Below, one piece after another: positions 28,010 to 36,652 of a stretch of DNA of 64,000 nt. Position numbers and translations under genes: made by a program. The notes below the pieces were generated by a model that did no database searches, was not told the origin of the DNA, and saw only the letters and a list, made by a program, of their open reading frames with translations. Numbering within the stretch: position 1 is the first letter of the stretch; each line of letters begins with the position of its first letter. Source of the DNA: Lewinellaceae bacterium (GTDB lineage Bacteria; Bacteroidota; Bacteroidia; Chitinophagales; Saprospiraceae); contig JACJXX010000001.1 in the NCBI GenBank assembly GCA_020636435.1, positions 992,001-1,056,000 of the forward strand, written 5' to 3'.

Positions 28010-29470
28010 TCATTCCGCCAGGGCCAGGGCCAGCACCTCTTTGTCGTCGAAGGGGTGCTTTACGCCGTTGGTTTCCTGATACTTCTCATGCCCTTTGCCG
28101 GCCACCAGGATGATGTCCTCATCCTGCGCCAGGCGGCAGGCAGTGCGGATGGCCTCCCGGCGCCCGGTGATGGCCAGTACCTTTCGGCTGGCATAGGGGG
28201 GGACGCCGGCCTGCATCTCAGCGATGATGGCTTCCGGGTCTTCCGTCCGCGGGTTATCCGAAGTCAGTACCACCTGGTCGCTGTAATCACAGGCGACTTT
28301 GGCCATCTTGGGCCGCTTGGCCTTATCGCGGTCGCCTCCGCACCCCACCACCGTGATGATCCGGCTGTTGCCTTGCCGAAGCTGGTGGATGGTGCTCAGC
28401 ACTTTTTCCAGCGCGTCGGGCGTGTGGGCGTAATCGACGATGCCCGTCCGCTTCCCCTCTGGGCCGGTGACATAGTCGAACCGCCCTTCGGCGGCGGGCA
28501 ATCGGCTGAGGGCAGTCAGCGTTTCCATCTCATCCTGCTCCAGCAGTATGGCGGCGCCATAAGCGGCCAGCAGGTTGTAGGCGTTGAACTCCCCGATGAG
28601 GCGGCTGAAAACTTCTTTGCCGCCTATCTCCAGATGAAGCCCCGTGATGCTGTTCTCCAGAATTTTCGCCTTAAAGCTGGCCATCGACCGCAAGCTGTAG
28701 GTATACTTCTTTGCCCGGGTGTTCTGAACCATTACCTCTCCCCGCCGGTCGTCGGCATTGACGAGGGCAAAAGCTGTTTTGGGCAAAATGTCAAAGAACA
28801 TTTTTTTGGCATCTATATATGCCTTGAACGTTTTGTGATAGTCCAGGTGGTCGTGGCTGATATTGGTAAAAATGCCCCCGGCGAAGTGCAGGCCGACGAT
28901 TCGCCGCTGGTGAGCGGCATGAGAGCTCACCTCCATGAAGGCGTAATCGCAGCCGGCATCGGCCATTTCCCGCAGCAGGGCATTAACCGCCACGGCATCA
29001 GGGGTCGTATGCGTAGCATCCATAGGGCTCTGCCCGATGAGGTTGCGCACGGTCGACAAAAGGCCTGCTTTGTAGCCCAGGGCAGTAAACAGGCTGTGCA
29101 GCAAGGTTGCGGTTGTCGTCTTGCCGTTGGTGCCTGTCACTCCCACCAATTTCAACGCTTTGGATGGCTCCCCGAAAAAGCGGTCGGCCATCAGGCCGAG
29201 CGCCGTTGCACTGTCGGCCACCTGAATGTAAGTTATCCCTTGCTGCCGCCGTTCCGGCAGCTCTTCCGCCAGCACGATGGCTGCTCCCTGCCCGATGGCC
29301 TTGTCGATAAACTGATGCCCGTCGGCCTGGGTGCCTCTGACGGCAGCGAAAAGGCTGCCGGGCTGTACCTTCCTCGAATCAAAGCCGATGTGCTCCACGG
29401 TTCGGGAGGAAGGCCCCTCCAAGGCAATGATGTCAAGCGGTTCTATCAGTTTATTCAATTCCATACCCAT
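28010..29470 (-). CDS. murE: UDP-MurNAc-tripeptide ligase MurE (meso-DAP type)
   Basis: A 486-residue Mur ligase that adds the third amino acid. The ATP loop is GVTGTNGKTTTATL (about residue 115), with DYAHTPDALEKV in the central region. The specificity motif is DNPRTEDP: DNPR is the hallmark of enzymes using meso-diaminopimelate, so this organism should have DAP-type peptidoglycan. The start at 29470 is used, with ATG 29464 as an alternative. Its 3' side is followed by about 200 bases without a gene before mraY. Confidence 0.97.
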   Translation of the reverse strand: MGMELNKLIEPLDIIALEGPSSRTVEHIGFDSRKVQPGSLFAAVRGTQADGHQFIDKAIGQGAAIVLAEELPERRQQGITYIQVADSATALGLMADRFFGEPSKALKLVGVTGTNGKTTTATLLHSLFTALGYKAGLLSTVRNLIGQSPMDATHTTPDAVAVNALLREMADAGCDYAFMEVSSHAAHQRRIVGLHFAGGIFTNISHDHLDYHKTFKAYIDAKKMFFDILPKTAFALVNADDRRGEVMVQNTRAKKYTYSLRSMASFKAKILENSITGLHLEIGGKEVFSRLIGEFNAYNLLAAYGAAILLEQDEMETLTALSRLPAAEGRFDYVTGPEGKRTGIVDYAHTPDALEKVLSTIHQLRQGNSRIITVVGCGGDRDKAKRPKMAKVACDYSDQVVLTSDNPRTEDPEAIIAEMQAGVPPYASRKVLAITGRREAIRTACRLAQDEDIILVAGKGHEKYQETNGVKHPFDDKEVLALALAE

Positions 29471-29472
29471 CC

Positions 29473-29598
29473 TGCCGGGAGTTGTTTGGTTGATTATGTT
29501 GATGCGGTTGATTCGGGTTTTTCTATTTAAGGGTCGATTAGATTGGAATATTTAATCAACCCAATCAACCCAATCAACCAATCAACCAATCAACTTAT
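29473..29598. repeat. Inverted repeat tracts in the ftsI-murE gap
   Basis: Degenerate GGTTGATT words lie at about 29485-29515, and five AATCAACC-type units of 8-9 bases at 29554-29598. The two tracts are reverse complements of each other and could pair. The same word GGTTGATT forms the tract at 7447-7475. Confidence 0.8.
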
Positions 29599-29655
29599 AG
29601 TGTTTCACAGCGGGGGGATGCCGGGGAGTTTCCAATCCTTCCCTCTGAGCGTGTT

Positions 29656-31812
29656 TTACCGCAGGAAAAGCCGTATAGGCTGCCCTCGCCGGATGCGGGA
29701 GCCGGGCAGCAATGACTGCCGGGACACTTTTCCAAAACCTTCCACTTCTACGGCAAGCCCCCGGTTTTCCAGCGTGTAAAGGGCATCTCTCAAACCGAAC
29801 CCCACGACATTGGGCACCCGGTCGTCTGGCAGTGTCCGCCTCTCCAGGATCAGGCTATCCGATTGCGCCCGTGTAATGGCCATAGGCGTTTCCGGGTCTC
29901 CGTAAAAGGGGATATCGAGGTAGCGGAGTACGGTTTTCATGTCTTCTTTGTCGCCAATGCTGTAGCCCGGCAGGCTGTTGCCGGCCAGCACCGGTTTGGG
30001 GCTCAGGTTGATCGGCGCATGCAGCTCGGTTTTCGCCGTAAAAATGTTGTCGGCGATCTCCCGGAATACCGGGCCGGCAACATCTCCGCCGTAGAACCCC
30101 CCGCGGCGTGGCCGGTTGATGACCACAATGCAGGAATATTTGGGGTTCTCGACCGGAAAATACCCTACGAAGGATGCCTGATAGCCGCCAATGCGCGTGC
30201 CCCGGCTTCCCCGGGTATAGTTAACCTGCGCCGTGCCGGTCTTTCCGGCAAAGCTATAGCGGTTGGACTTCAGTTTATGGGCCGTGCCTCGGTCATCTTC
30301 CACCACCGAAACCAGCAGTTCCTGCATTTTGCTGATTGTCTTGCGGGTGGCGATGCGCCGGTCGATAACCGTCGGGCGGTAACGTTCGGCCGTTTCACCG
30401 AAGCGCTGGACTTCGGAAACCAGATAGGGTTTCATCATTTCCCCGCCGTTGGCAATGGCGTTGTAGAACGTCAGCAGTTGCAGCGGAGTGGCTCTTATTT
30501 CATAACCGATTGACATCCAGGGCAGCGTGGTTCCGCTCCAGTAGTCCTTATCGCTGTAAGCTTCCTTGATGTAAGGATTGGCTTCGCCATCGATCTCAAT
30601 TCCGGTAGGCAGGTGCAGGTTGAACTGCTTGAGCCGCTTGATGAAGCGCGCCGCTCCTTCATTGCCGTTGGCACTCGTCTTTTCTCCGTAGTGGTCCTGC
30701 ACCATGGTAGCGATCCCCACGTTGGAGGAGATGATAAACGCTTCTCTCATCCGGATGGTATCCAGCTTCGGGCTGTAAGGAGAGGCGTCTTCCATCACAT
30801 CCTCGTAGAACTGCGCCCGGCCTTTATAGATGCGGATGGAATCGTCGAGGTCGACGAAGCCGTCTTCCAGCAGGGCCATTACCGAGGCGGATTTGAAGGT
30901 AGAACCGGGTTCTATTGCCGTGCCTACTGCATAGTTGTAGGTTTCCCACCAACCTTCGTCGGTGCGCCCCAGGTTGGCCATGGCGCGTATGGCGCCGGTT
31001 TTCACTTCCATCACAACGGCGGTGCCCCATTCAGCATCATGTGCATTCATAGCGCGCAGCAGAGCATGCTGGGTGATGTCCTGAATGTCGATATCCAGGT
31101 TGGTGATGATATCGCTTCCGGTTTCCGGCTCGATCAGGGTCAGGTCGTCCACCGGCATCCAGAGGTCTTCCCGGGGGTCTACCCGAATCATCAACTGTTG
31201 GCCGGGCATGCCGCCAAGCAGGGTATCGAACTGCCCTTCCAGGCCCACCGGTTTGGCATTGTCTCTGACGTAACCGACTGTCCGCTGGGCCATCATGCCA
31301 AAGGGGCGCTTGCGCTCGCTGCGTTTCTCGGCGATGAACCCGCCTTTGAACTGCCCAAGGCGGAACAACGGAAATTCTTCAATGAACTTTTTCTCCGCGT
31401 AGGAGGCCTTGCGCTTCAGCATGACGTGCCGGTCGGCTGCTTTGCGCAGGCTTTGCAAAAACTCTCTGGCCCCGCCCACCGTGTAATCTTCCAGCACATA
31501 AGTGGCCAGGCATTGCGCCAGGGTGTCTATATTTTCCTCGAAATCCTTATCGGAAGGCGCATGAGGGTCGAAGTAAATATCGAAATACGGGATGGAAGTA
31601 GCCAGCAGGCTCCCGTCCGCCGCAACGATATTGCCCCGGTCGGCTTCCACCTTCCGGTACTCGAGGTAATTGTCTTCTCCCTGCGCCCGCCAGCGAGGGC
31701 CTTCCACAACCGAAATCTGAACGGTCCGGTATATCAACGCAATGGACACCGGCACGACGATACCGAAGAGCAGGATGTAAACCCGGTATAATACCTCGTT
31801 TTTAATGTCCAT
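29656..31812 (-). CDS. ftsI: Penicillin-binding protein FtsI (PBP3) with one PASTA domain
   Basis: A 718-residue septal transpeptidase. One N-terminal membrane helix (residues 9-28) is followed by the dimerisation/pedestal region. The transpeptidase motifs are in order: STFK in EPGSTFKSAS (near residue 305), SSN in FIISSNVGIA and KTGT in FAGKTGTAQV. The last ~60 residues (DDRVPNVVGFGLRDALYTLE) are a single PASTA domain. It is the natural partner of FtsW and lies between ftsL and murE, as in other Bacteroidota dcw clusters. PASTA domains in this position are usual in the phylum. Confidence 0.96.
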   Translation of the reverse strand: MDIKNEVLYRVYILLFGIVVPVSIALIYRTVQISVVEGPRWRAQGEDNYLEYRKVEADRGNIVAADGSLLATSIPYFDIYFDPHAPSDKDFEENIDTLAQCLATYVLEDYTVGGAREFLQSLRKAADRHVMLKRKASYAEKKFIEEFPLFRLGQFKGGFIAEKRSERKRPFGMMAQRTVGYVRDNAKPVGLEGQFDTLLGGMPGQQLMIRVDPREDLWMPVDDLTLIEPETGSDIITNLDIDIQDITQHALLRAMNAHDAEWGTAVVMEVKTGAIRAMANLGRTDEGWWETYNYAVGTAIEPGSTFKSASVMALLEDGFVDLDDSIRIYKGRAQFYEDVMEDASPYSPKLDTIRMREAFIISSNVGIATMVQDHYGEKTSANGNEGAARFIKRLKQFNLHLPTGIEIDGEANPYIKEAYSDKDYWSGTTLPWMSIGYEIRATPLQLLTFYNAIANGGEMMKPYLVSEVQRFGETAERYRPTVIDRRIATRKTISKMQELLVSVVEDDRGTAHKLKSNRYSFAGKTGTAQVNYTRGSRGTRIGGYQASFVGYFPVENPKYSCIVVINRPRRGGFYGGDVAGPVFREIADNIFTAKTELHAPINLSPKPVLAGNSLPGYSIGDKEDMKTVLRYLDIPFYGDPETPMAITRAQSDSLILERRTLPDDRVPNVVGFGLRDALYTLENRGLAVEVEGFGKVSRQSLLPGSRIRRGQPIRLFLR

Positions 31813-31822
31813 TGGTTCGTTA

Positions 31823-31899
31823 CTTGTTGTTTGTTGCCTGTTGTTTGTTGCCTGTTGTTTGTTGTTTGTTGTTTGCTGTTTGCTGTTTGTTGTTTGTTG
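31823..31899. repeat. Eleven heptamers in the ftsL-ftsI gap
   Basis: Eleven consecutive heptamers YYTGYTG (mostly TTTGTTG, with CCTGTTG and TTTGCTG variants), 77 bases, starting 11 bases upstream of the ftsI start codon. Confidence 0.92.
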
Positions 31900-31921
31900 T
31901 TGTTGCCTCCTGCTATAGGAT

Positions 31922-32236
31922 TTACCGGGGCACTACTCTTTTGGGCGCTTCCGCCTGCGGCCTCAACCCTTCGTCCCTGACCCGCTTGGCCACCTCGGAA
32001 CGCATGGCGTTGTACATATTTTCCGACTGCAGCGACATATAGTACCAGCGCATCTCCTTGAGATCCTTTTGCAGCACCTGTATCTCCCGGACATTGCGTT
32101 CGGCCAGATGGGCGTTGGCTATGTATACAGTAGCCAGAAAGCCCAGAAAAAGGACGAAGGCCATGTTGTTCAGGACGAGCCGGGACGTCCAGAATCCGAT
32201 ATCAAAAACCGACTTGAGGTCTCTTCGCTTGGCCAT
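31922..32236 (-). CDS. FtsL-like divisome protein
   Basis: A 104-residue bitopic protein. The short basic cytoplasmic N-terminus (MAKRRDLKSV) is followed by one membrane helix, about residues 25-43 (MAFVLFLGFLATVYIANAH), and a periplasmic coiled coil (ERNVREIQVLQKDLKEM to about residue 80). Size, topology and position directly after rsmH and before ftsI are those of FtsL, which bridges FtsQ and the FtsI/FtsW synthase. Sequence conservation of FtsL is low, so the name rests on topology and place. Confidence 0.85.
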   Translation of the reverse strand: MAKRRDLKSVFDIGFWTSRLVLNNMAFVLFLGFLATVYIANAHLAERNVREIQVLQKDLKEMRWYYMSLQSENMYNAMRSEVAKRVRDEGLRPQAEAPKRVVPR

Positions 32237-32240
32237 GCAC

Positions 32241-33137
32241 TTAAAGTTTTTCTCCCACCCTCAGGCTGGCGCTGCGCGCCCGGGGGTTTCGGCGGATTTC
32301 CTCCTCCGAGGGTGTCACCCCCTTTTTGGCAATGACTTTAAACGGGCGTTGGATATTGCCGAAAAAGTCTTTTTCCTGCCGCCCTTCAAAGTTACCCGCT
32401 TTCAGGAAATTTTTCACCATCCGGTCCTCAATAGAATGATAAGTAATGACCGCCAGCCTGCCGCCGGGTTTGAGTACGTCCAGAGCTTGTTCCAGAAACT
32501 CCTTCAGGGCGCCCATCTCGTCGTTCACTTCAATGCGCAGGGCCTGAAACACCTGAGACAGATAGCGGGCCCGATGCCCCCGGACGATTGGTTCCACTAC
32601 TGCCAGGAACGCCCCGATGGTTTCGATCGGGCGGTGTTCCCGTTCTTCGGCGATGCGCTGGGCCAGCGTTCTGGCGTTGCGCACTTCCCCATAGCGGCTG
32701 AATACCTCCTGCAATGCATCCGGCCCGTAGGAATTGACCACCGTTGCGGCCGTTTTTTCCTGTTGCCGGCTCATGCGCATATCCAGTGCGGCGTCGAAGC
32801 GGTAGGAAAAGCCCCGTTCCGGCACATCCAGCTGATGAGAAGAAACTCCCAGGTCGGCCAGGATGCCGTCCACCTCATTTATACGGTGCAAGCGCAGAAA
32901 GCGTTTCATGAACCGAAAATTGTGGTGAACGAAAGTAAACCGTTCATCGCCCGGCACGTTTGCCAGCGCATCCTCGTCCTGGTCGAAACCCAGCAGGCGC
33001 CCTTCCGGCCCCAGCTTTTCAAGGATAAGGCCGGAGTGGCCGCCGCCCCCGAAGGTAGCGTCTACGTAAACCCCTTCCGGCCGGATAGCCAGGGCGCCGA
33101 TGCTCTCGCTGGCCAGCACAGGTTCGTGGTAGGCCAT
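32241..33137 (-). CDS. rsmH: 16S rRNA (cytosine1402-N4)-methyltransferase RsmH
   Basis: A 298-residue SAM-dependent enzyme that methylates C1402 of 16S rRNA in the P-site. N-terminal YHEPVLASE is followed by the SAM loop VDATFGGGGHSG, then DGILADLGVSSHQLD, and the C-terminal KPGGRLAVITYHSIEDR, all hallmark blocks. The ATG at 33137 is chosen because MAYHEPVL is the conserved start; a longer frame extends upstream but lies inside mraZ. Its start overlaps the mraZ stop by one base (TAATG), so the two are coupled. Confidence 0.97.
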   Translation of the reverse strand: MAYHEPVLASESIGALAIRPEGVYVDATFGGGGHSGLILEKLGPEGRLLGFDQDEDALANVPGDERFTFVHHNFRFMKRFLRLHRINEVDGILADLGVSSHQLDVPERGFSYRFDAALDMRMSRQQEKTAATVVNSYGPDALQEVFSRYGEVRNARTLAQRIAEEREHRPIETIGAFLAVVEPIVRGHRARYLSQVFQALRIEVNDEMGALKEFLEQALDVLKPGGRLAVITYHSIEDRMVKNFLKAGNFEGRQEKDFFGNIQRPFKVIAKKGVTPSEEEIRRNPRARSASLRVGEKL

Positions 33138-33607
33138 TACAATTCGGCGTTTCCGTTGACCCTGCCCAGCACATCTTCCGCCAGGTCGGAGAAATCCGCC
33201 GGCTCTTCGTCCAGCAAATGCTCGTACTGGTCGGCAGCCCATATTTCAATTCTGTCGTGATAAGCCGACAGGATAACGTCTTTGTCGATGCCCGCGTACT
33301 CCAGCAAGCGCTTGGACACCAGGATGCGGTCGGCGCTGTCCATGGCCACCTTTTGCGCGCCCCGGTAGAAATAGCGCACGAAGTCGCGGTTCTTCTTATT
33401 GTACAGGTTCAGTTGGTTGATCTCATTGGTGATGCGGTCCCAAACCGGCTCCGGGTAAAGCATAAGGCACTTTTCAAAGCCCCGGTTGATGACGAAATCA
33501 AGAGCGGCTTCTTCCCCCAGCTGGCCAATAAGCCCGGTGGGCATCCTCATGCGCCCCTTGGCGTCGATCTTGCACTCATATTCGCCTAATAGCTGTTTGA
33601 TTTCCAC
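33137..33607 (-). CDS. mraZ: Transcriptional regulator MraZ
   Basis: A 156-residue AbrB-like DNA-binding protein with two SpoVT/AbrB half-folds. The first half has LGEYECKIDAKGRMRMPTG, the second VAMDSADRILVSKRLLEYAG; both contain the conserved D-x-x-x-R. It is the first gene of the dcw cluster. MraZ is known to bind direct repeats upstream of itself and to repress dcw transcription, and such repeats are present at 33641-33670. The acidic C-terminus (EEPADFSDLAEDVLG) is slightly longer than usual. Confidence 0.95.
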   Translation of the reverse strand: MEIKQLLGEYECKIDAKGRMRMPTGLIGQLGEEAALDFVINRGFEKCLMLYPEPVWDRITNEINQLNLYNKKNRDFVRYFYRGAQKVAMDSADRILVSKRLLEYAGIDKDVILSAYHDRIEIWAADQYEHLLDEEPADFSDLAEDVLGRVNGNAEL

Positions 33608-33628
33608 TTTTTCACCTTATGGTACATT

Positions 33629-33670
33629 CAAAAGTATTACATTTTACCACATTTTACCACTTTTTACCAC
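33629..33670 (-). promoter_or_regulatory. mraZ: dcw promoter -7 box with MraZ-type operator repeats
   Basis: On the minus strand TACTTTTG (33629-33636) matches TAnnTTTG and would start transcription about 15 bases before the mraZ ATG. Directly upstream are three 10-base direct repeats, GTGGTAAAAW (33641-33670), with a weaker fourth at 33631-33640. Ten-base spaced repeats are the known form of MraZ-binding boxes. They replace the expected -33 TTTG, so repressor and polymerase should compete here. Confidence 0.65.
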
Positions 33671-33872
33671 TTTTTTAGGCGAAAAAGTTCACCTTAATTT
33701 ACCCTAACACGTTAAATACGCGTTATGTAATGAAATTAATTACAAAGTTGAACGGAATTTGCGTACATATTATGGGGAGGATTCCCACTTCCTGCCAAAA
33801 AGTGGTTTGTTTTTCCCACTGGAGCGATTAATTGAGGAGGGAATGAGGGCTTCAGCATGGAGCAAAATAGCA

Positions 33873-33903
33873 AAGCCCGCCCCTTTAACAAAGAGGCGGG
33901 CTT
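33873..33903 (-). terminator. Terminator-like hairpin after glnA
   Basis: AAGCCCGCC and GGCGGGCTT form a 9-bp stem with a 13-base loop, 140 bases past the glnA stop. On the minus strand it is followed by TGCTATTTTG, only moderately T-rich. The rest of the 435-base gap from mraZ to glnA shows no gene. Confidence 0.5.
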
Positions 33904-34042
33904 AAACTTCTAAACATGAAGTATCTCAGCGGCAATTCTTCCAGCTCCTGTCCGTTAGCCAAAAGCTGCCCTGAGCACAAGGCCCAGGGGCAGGTAAAAA
34001 TGGCATATTCCTATGCAGGAACTAGAGCTGATTATAAAAGGT

Positions 34043-35080
34043 TCAGGAAGCCACAGCTACTGCAGCCTCTGCTTTCTTCACCGTCTTGATGATCCGCGCC
34101 GCTACCTTGTAGGGGTCGGCGGCGGAGTTCGGGCGGCGGTCTTCCAGGTAGCCCCTCCAGCCGTTGTCAACCGTGGCTACCGGGATGCGGATAGAGGCCC
34201 CGCGGTCGGAGATGCCGTAGCTGAACTTATCGATCGACTGGGTTTCGTGCAAACCGGTCAGGCGCAGGTGGTTGTCGGCGCCATAGACGTCGATGTGGGC
34301 TTTGATCACCTCCGGAGAGGCGCCGAAAGCAGAACACACCTTGTCGTAAATCTCTTTGCTGCCGGCATTGCGCAACAGCGAGTTGGAGAAGTTGGCGTGC
34401 ATGCCGGAGCCGTTCCAGTCGCCCGACACCGGCTTGCAGTGCCAGTTGATGCCCAGGCCGTATTTTTCAGCAGTGCGCTCCAGCAGGTAGCGGGCCACCC
34501 AGATTTGGTCGCCGGCCTCCTGAGCGCCTTTGGCGAAAATCTGGAATTCCCACTGGCCGGTGGCCACTTCGGCGTTGATGCCTTCCACATTCAGGCCGGC
34601 ATCGATGCAAAGGTCGAGGTGTTCCTCGATGATCTCGCGGCCGTAGGCCTTGCCGGCGCCGACGCCACAGTAGTAAGGCCCCTGCGGGGCGGGAAAGCCA
34701 CTGGCCGGGAAGCCAAAGGGCTTGTCCGTTTCCAGGTCCCAGAGGAAGTACTCCTGCTCGAAACCGAACCAGAAGTCGTTGTCGCCGTCGTCGATGTGCG
34801 CCCGGCCGTTGGTGGGATGAGGCGTGCCGTCGGCATTGAGCACTTCGCACATCACCAGGTAGGCGCTCCTGCGCGCCGGATCCGGGAAGATGGCCACCGG
34901 CTTGAGCAGGCAGTCGGAAGAATTGCCAGGAGCCTGCTCGGTAGAGCTGCCGTCGAACGACCAAATCGGGCAGTCGTCCAGCTCGCCGCTGAAGTCTTTG
35001 ATTATCTTCGTTTTGCTACGCAGGCTCTGCGTAGGCTTGTAACCGTCTAACCAAATGTACTCTAGTTTGAATTTTGCCAT
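34043..35080 (-). CDS. Glutamine synthetase, type II (eukaryotic-like)
   Basis: A 345-residue ATP-dependent ammonia-fixing enzyme of the short GSII class. The beta-Grasp domain includes YIWLDG and WSFDGSSTEQAPG; the catalytic domain has FGFEQEYFLWD and INAEVATGQWEFQI, plus NWHCKPVSGDWNGSGMH and SDRGASIRIP. GSII forms decamers and is not adenylylated. The ATG at 35080 (MAKFKLEYIWLDG) is chosen since homologues begin here. It is the last gene of a nitrogen cluster that also holds PII, Amt and a porin. Confidence 0.95.
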   Translation of the reverse strand: MAKFKLEYIWLDGYKPTQSLRSKTKIIKDFSGELDDCPIWSFDGSSTEQAPGNSSDCLLKPVAIFPDPARRSAYLVMCEVLNADGTPHPTNGRAHIDDGDNDFWFGFEQEYFLWDLETDKPFGFPASGFPAPQGPYYCGVGAGKAYGREIIEEHLDLCIDAGLNVEGINAEVATGQWEFQIFAKGAQEAGDQIWVARYLLERTAEKYGLGINWHCKPVSGDWNGSGMHANFSNSLLRNAGSKEIYDKVCSAFGASPEVIKAHIDVYGADNHLRLTGLHETQSIDKFSYGISDRGASIRIPVATVDNGWRGYLEDRRPNSAADPYKVAARIIKTVKKAEAAVAVAS

Positions 35081-35178
35081 GATTACTAAACAAATTTTAA
35101 TGTTCGAAAATATTGTTTTCAAGCGTTTTGTGCCGGTTATTGGTGTTGTTTCCGGCCAATAACCGGCAACCAATAACC

Positions 35179-36306
35179 CTAAAAACTGTATACCGCCGCC
35201 ACCAGCACAACCGGCAGCGATTGGGTCAATTTCCCGTCATCGCCGGGGAAGACCTCGTTGGGAGAGTGGTCTACCCGGAATTCCGGAATGATCGTCAGCG
35301 CGCCGATGTGGAAATTGCCGGAAGCCGTCAGGCTCAGCACGTTGCCGTTGATGGCGCCGAGGATTTCGCCGTCGGGGTCGCCGATGTACTCGCCGCGAAG
35401 GCCCAGGGTAAACAATTCGCTGAAAGCATAGTTCGCGTATAAAGCGGCGCCGAACCAGCTGGTGTTGTCACCCTCTGCTACCGCGTTGGTCTTGGAGGTG
35501 GCGTTTACCCCCAGGCCCAGCTCGTCGGTGAGCTGGAAGGTGGCGGTAAGGTCGACCTGGTGGCCGGAAACATCGGAGGACAAGCTATCGCCTTCCACGT
35601 CTTTGCCGCCGATGTAGTTCAGGTAGATGCCTACCAGGTCATCCGAATAAGACAATTGGGCGCCAAAGTGCTTGCCCGGCGTGAAATCGAACTTGCTGTC
35701 GGTGTCGTCGAACAGGCCAACCATAGCCCCGAAGTTCTCTGATAAAGCAACGTCCGCCTTCAGGCCGGTGTGGTAAAAGGGCCCGTTGGAGAACATGTAC
35801 GAGGTGCTGTAGTTGATGTTCGCCGGCGCGTCGATGACTTCATACCCGACGTGGGTGCCGAAATTTCCGAAGGTAAAAGTCAGCCAGTCGGCGGGGCTGT
35901 AGGTAACGTACATCTGCTTGATGGCCGCCAGAGTTGTGCCGCTGAAACCGTTGGCTACTTCCGCCCGGGGCCCGACCGCCAGGTCTGCCACGAAGCCCAC
36001 CTTTCCTTCTTTGGAAAAAACCAGGTTGGCCATGCCCAGAGAGAAGGAGTTGGTGGTCTCCGTAAAACTGGTGGGCAGGGGCCGGGTGGTCACTGAGGGA
36101 AATTTGTCGGAAAAACTATAGGCGTAATATACGTCGACAAAACCCGAGACCTCGAACGGCAGCTTGGACTCCCCTTCCGGAACCTCTTCCGCCTCGGCAG
36201 CAACAGCGGGAACCAACTCGCCGGCACTGGCCATTTCCGCATCCTGTGCGCTGAGAAACGTGTCAAAGAACAAAACGAGGATAAGGGTATACTTTAAAAC
36301 TCGCAT
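35179..36306 (-). CDS. Outer-membrane beta-barrel porin (OmpL/BBP2-like)
   Basis: A 375-residue protein. The signal peptide is about residues 1-20 (LVLFFDTFLSAQ). The mature part begins with an acidic stretch, then FEVSGFVDVYYAYSF, the usual first strand of the putative beta-barrel porin-2 family, followed by regular amphipathic strands and a C-terminal end in VAAVYSF with terminal Phe. It probably lets small nitrogen compounds cross the outer membrane; this is inferred from its place between amt and glutamine synthetase, which it precedes by about 98 bases on the same strand. Confidence 0.8.
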   Translation of the reverse strand: MRVLKYTLILVLFFDTFLSAQDAEMASAGELVPAVAAEAEEVPEGESKLPFEVSGFVDVYYAYSFSDKFPSVTTRPLPTSFTETTNSFSLGMANLVFSKEGKVGFVADLAVGPRAEVANGFSGTTLAAIKQMYVTYSPADWLTFTFGNFGTHVGYEVIDAPANINYSTSYMFSNGPFYHTGLKADVALSENFGAMVGLFDDTDSKFDFTPGKHFGAQLSYSDDLVGIYLNYIGGKDVEGDSLSSDVSGHQVDLTATFQLTDELGLGVNATSKTNAVAEGDNTSWFGAALYANYAFSELFTLGLRGEYIGDPDGEILGAINGNVLSLTASGNFHIGALTIIPEFRVDHSPNEVFPGDDGKLTQSLPVVLVAAVYSF

Positions 36307-36432
36307 GGTGAATCAATTTTGAGGGTTTGTAAAAGATGGGCAGCTTTACGGCAAAAGCATTAAAAGGGCAGGTTTTCAGCCTGCAATGGTTGAAATAATC
36401 ACCGGCAAACCGCATCTTAATCCTCAAAATCG

Positions 36433-36464
36433 TTTGGAGAAAGTTCCCCTAAACCTTAACTTTG
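36433..36464 (+). promoter_or_regulatory. Bacteroidota promoter on the plus strand
   Basis: TTTG at 36433-36436 and TAACTTTG at 36457-36464 are separated by 20 bases, a full match to the -33/-7 pattern. It points away from all neighbouring genes, which are on the minus strand; the next plus-strand gene starts at 38730. A strong terminator follows 41 bases downstream. Confidence 0.65.
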
Positions 36465-36470
36465 AAGCTT

Positions 36471-36537
36471 CCAAAAACAAGATTTCGGTTTACCGTTTTC
36501 TTGGTAGCTCCTGGCCCGCCAGCCAGGAGCTTTTTTA
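36471..36537 (+). ncRNA. Predicted small RNA, about 67 nt
   Basis: The interval from the predicted start site (about 7 bases after the -7 box) to the end of the T-run at 36537 has no credible reading frame. The 5' part (CCAAAAACAAG.. with ..CGTTTTCTTGG) may form a weak hairpin, and the 3' end is an intrinsic terminator. It lies in the 346-base gap between the porin and amt genes, antisense to any transcript joining them. It may be a trans-acting regulator or control the amt-porin junction; this is inference. Confidence 0.5.
36506..36537 (+). terminator. Strong intrinsic terminator
   Basis: AGCTCCTGGC and GCCAGGAGCT form a perfect 10-bp stem with a 6-base loop, followed by TTTTTTA on the plus strand. 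The minus strand has no T-run after the stem, so it serves plus-strand transcription. Confidence 0.85.
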
Positions 36538-36558
36538 TTCTTATTTTGCAACCATTCA

Positions 36559-36641
36559 GGTATTTCGGTTTTATGGTGTTCAGGTATTGCGACAGAGGCT
36601 CTGCAACTGCCTGGCCCCAAAACCATAATGCCGAAATACCT
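36559..36641. repeat. Octamer tract with inverted partner
   Basis: GGTATTTC, GGTTTTAT, GGTGTTCA and GGTATTGC are consecutive octamers (36559-36590). An inverted counterpart, AACCATAATGCCGAAATACC, ends the block at 36621-36641. The same type of unit occurs at 1788-2028. Confidence 0.7.
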
Positions 36642-36652
36642 AAATTGGCATT

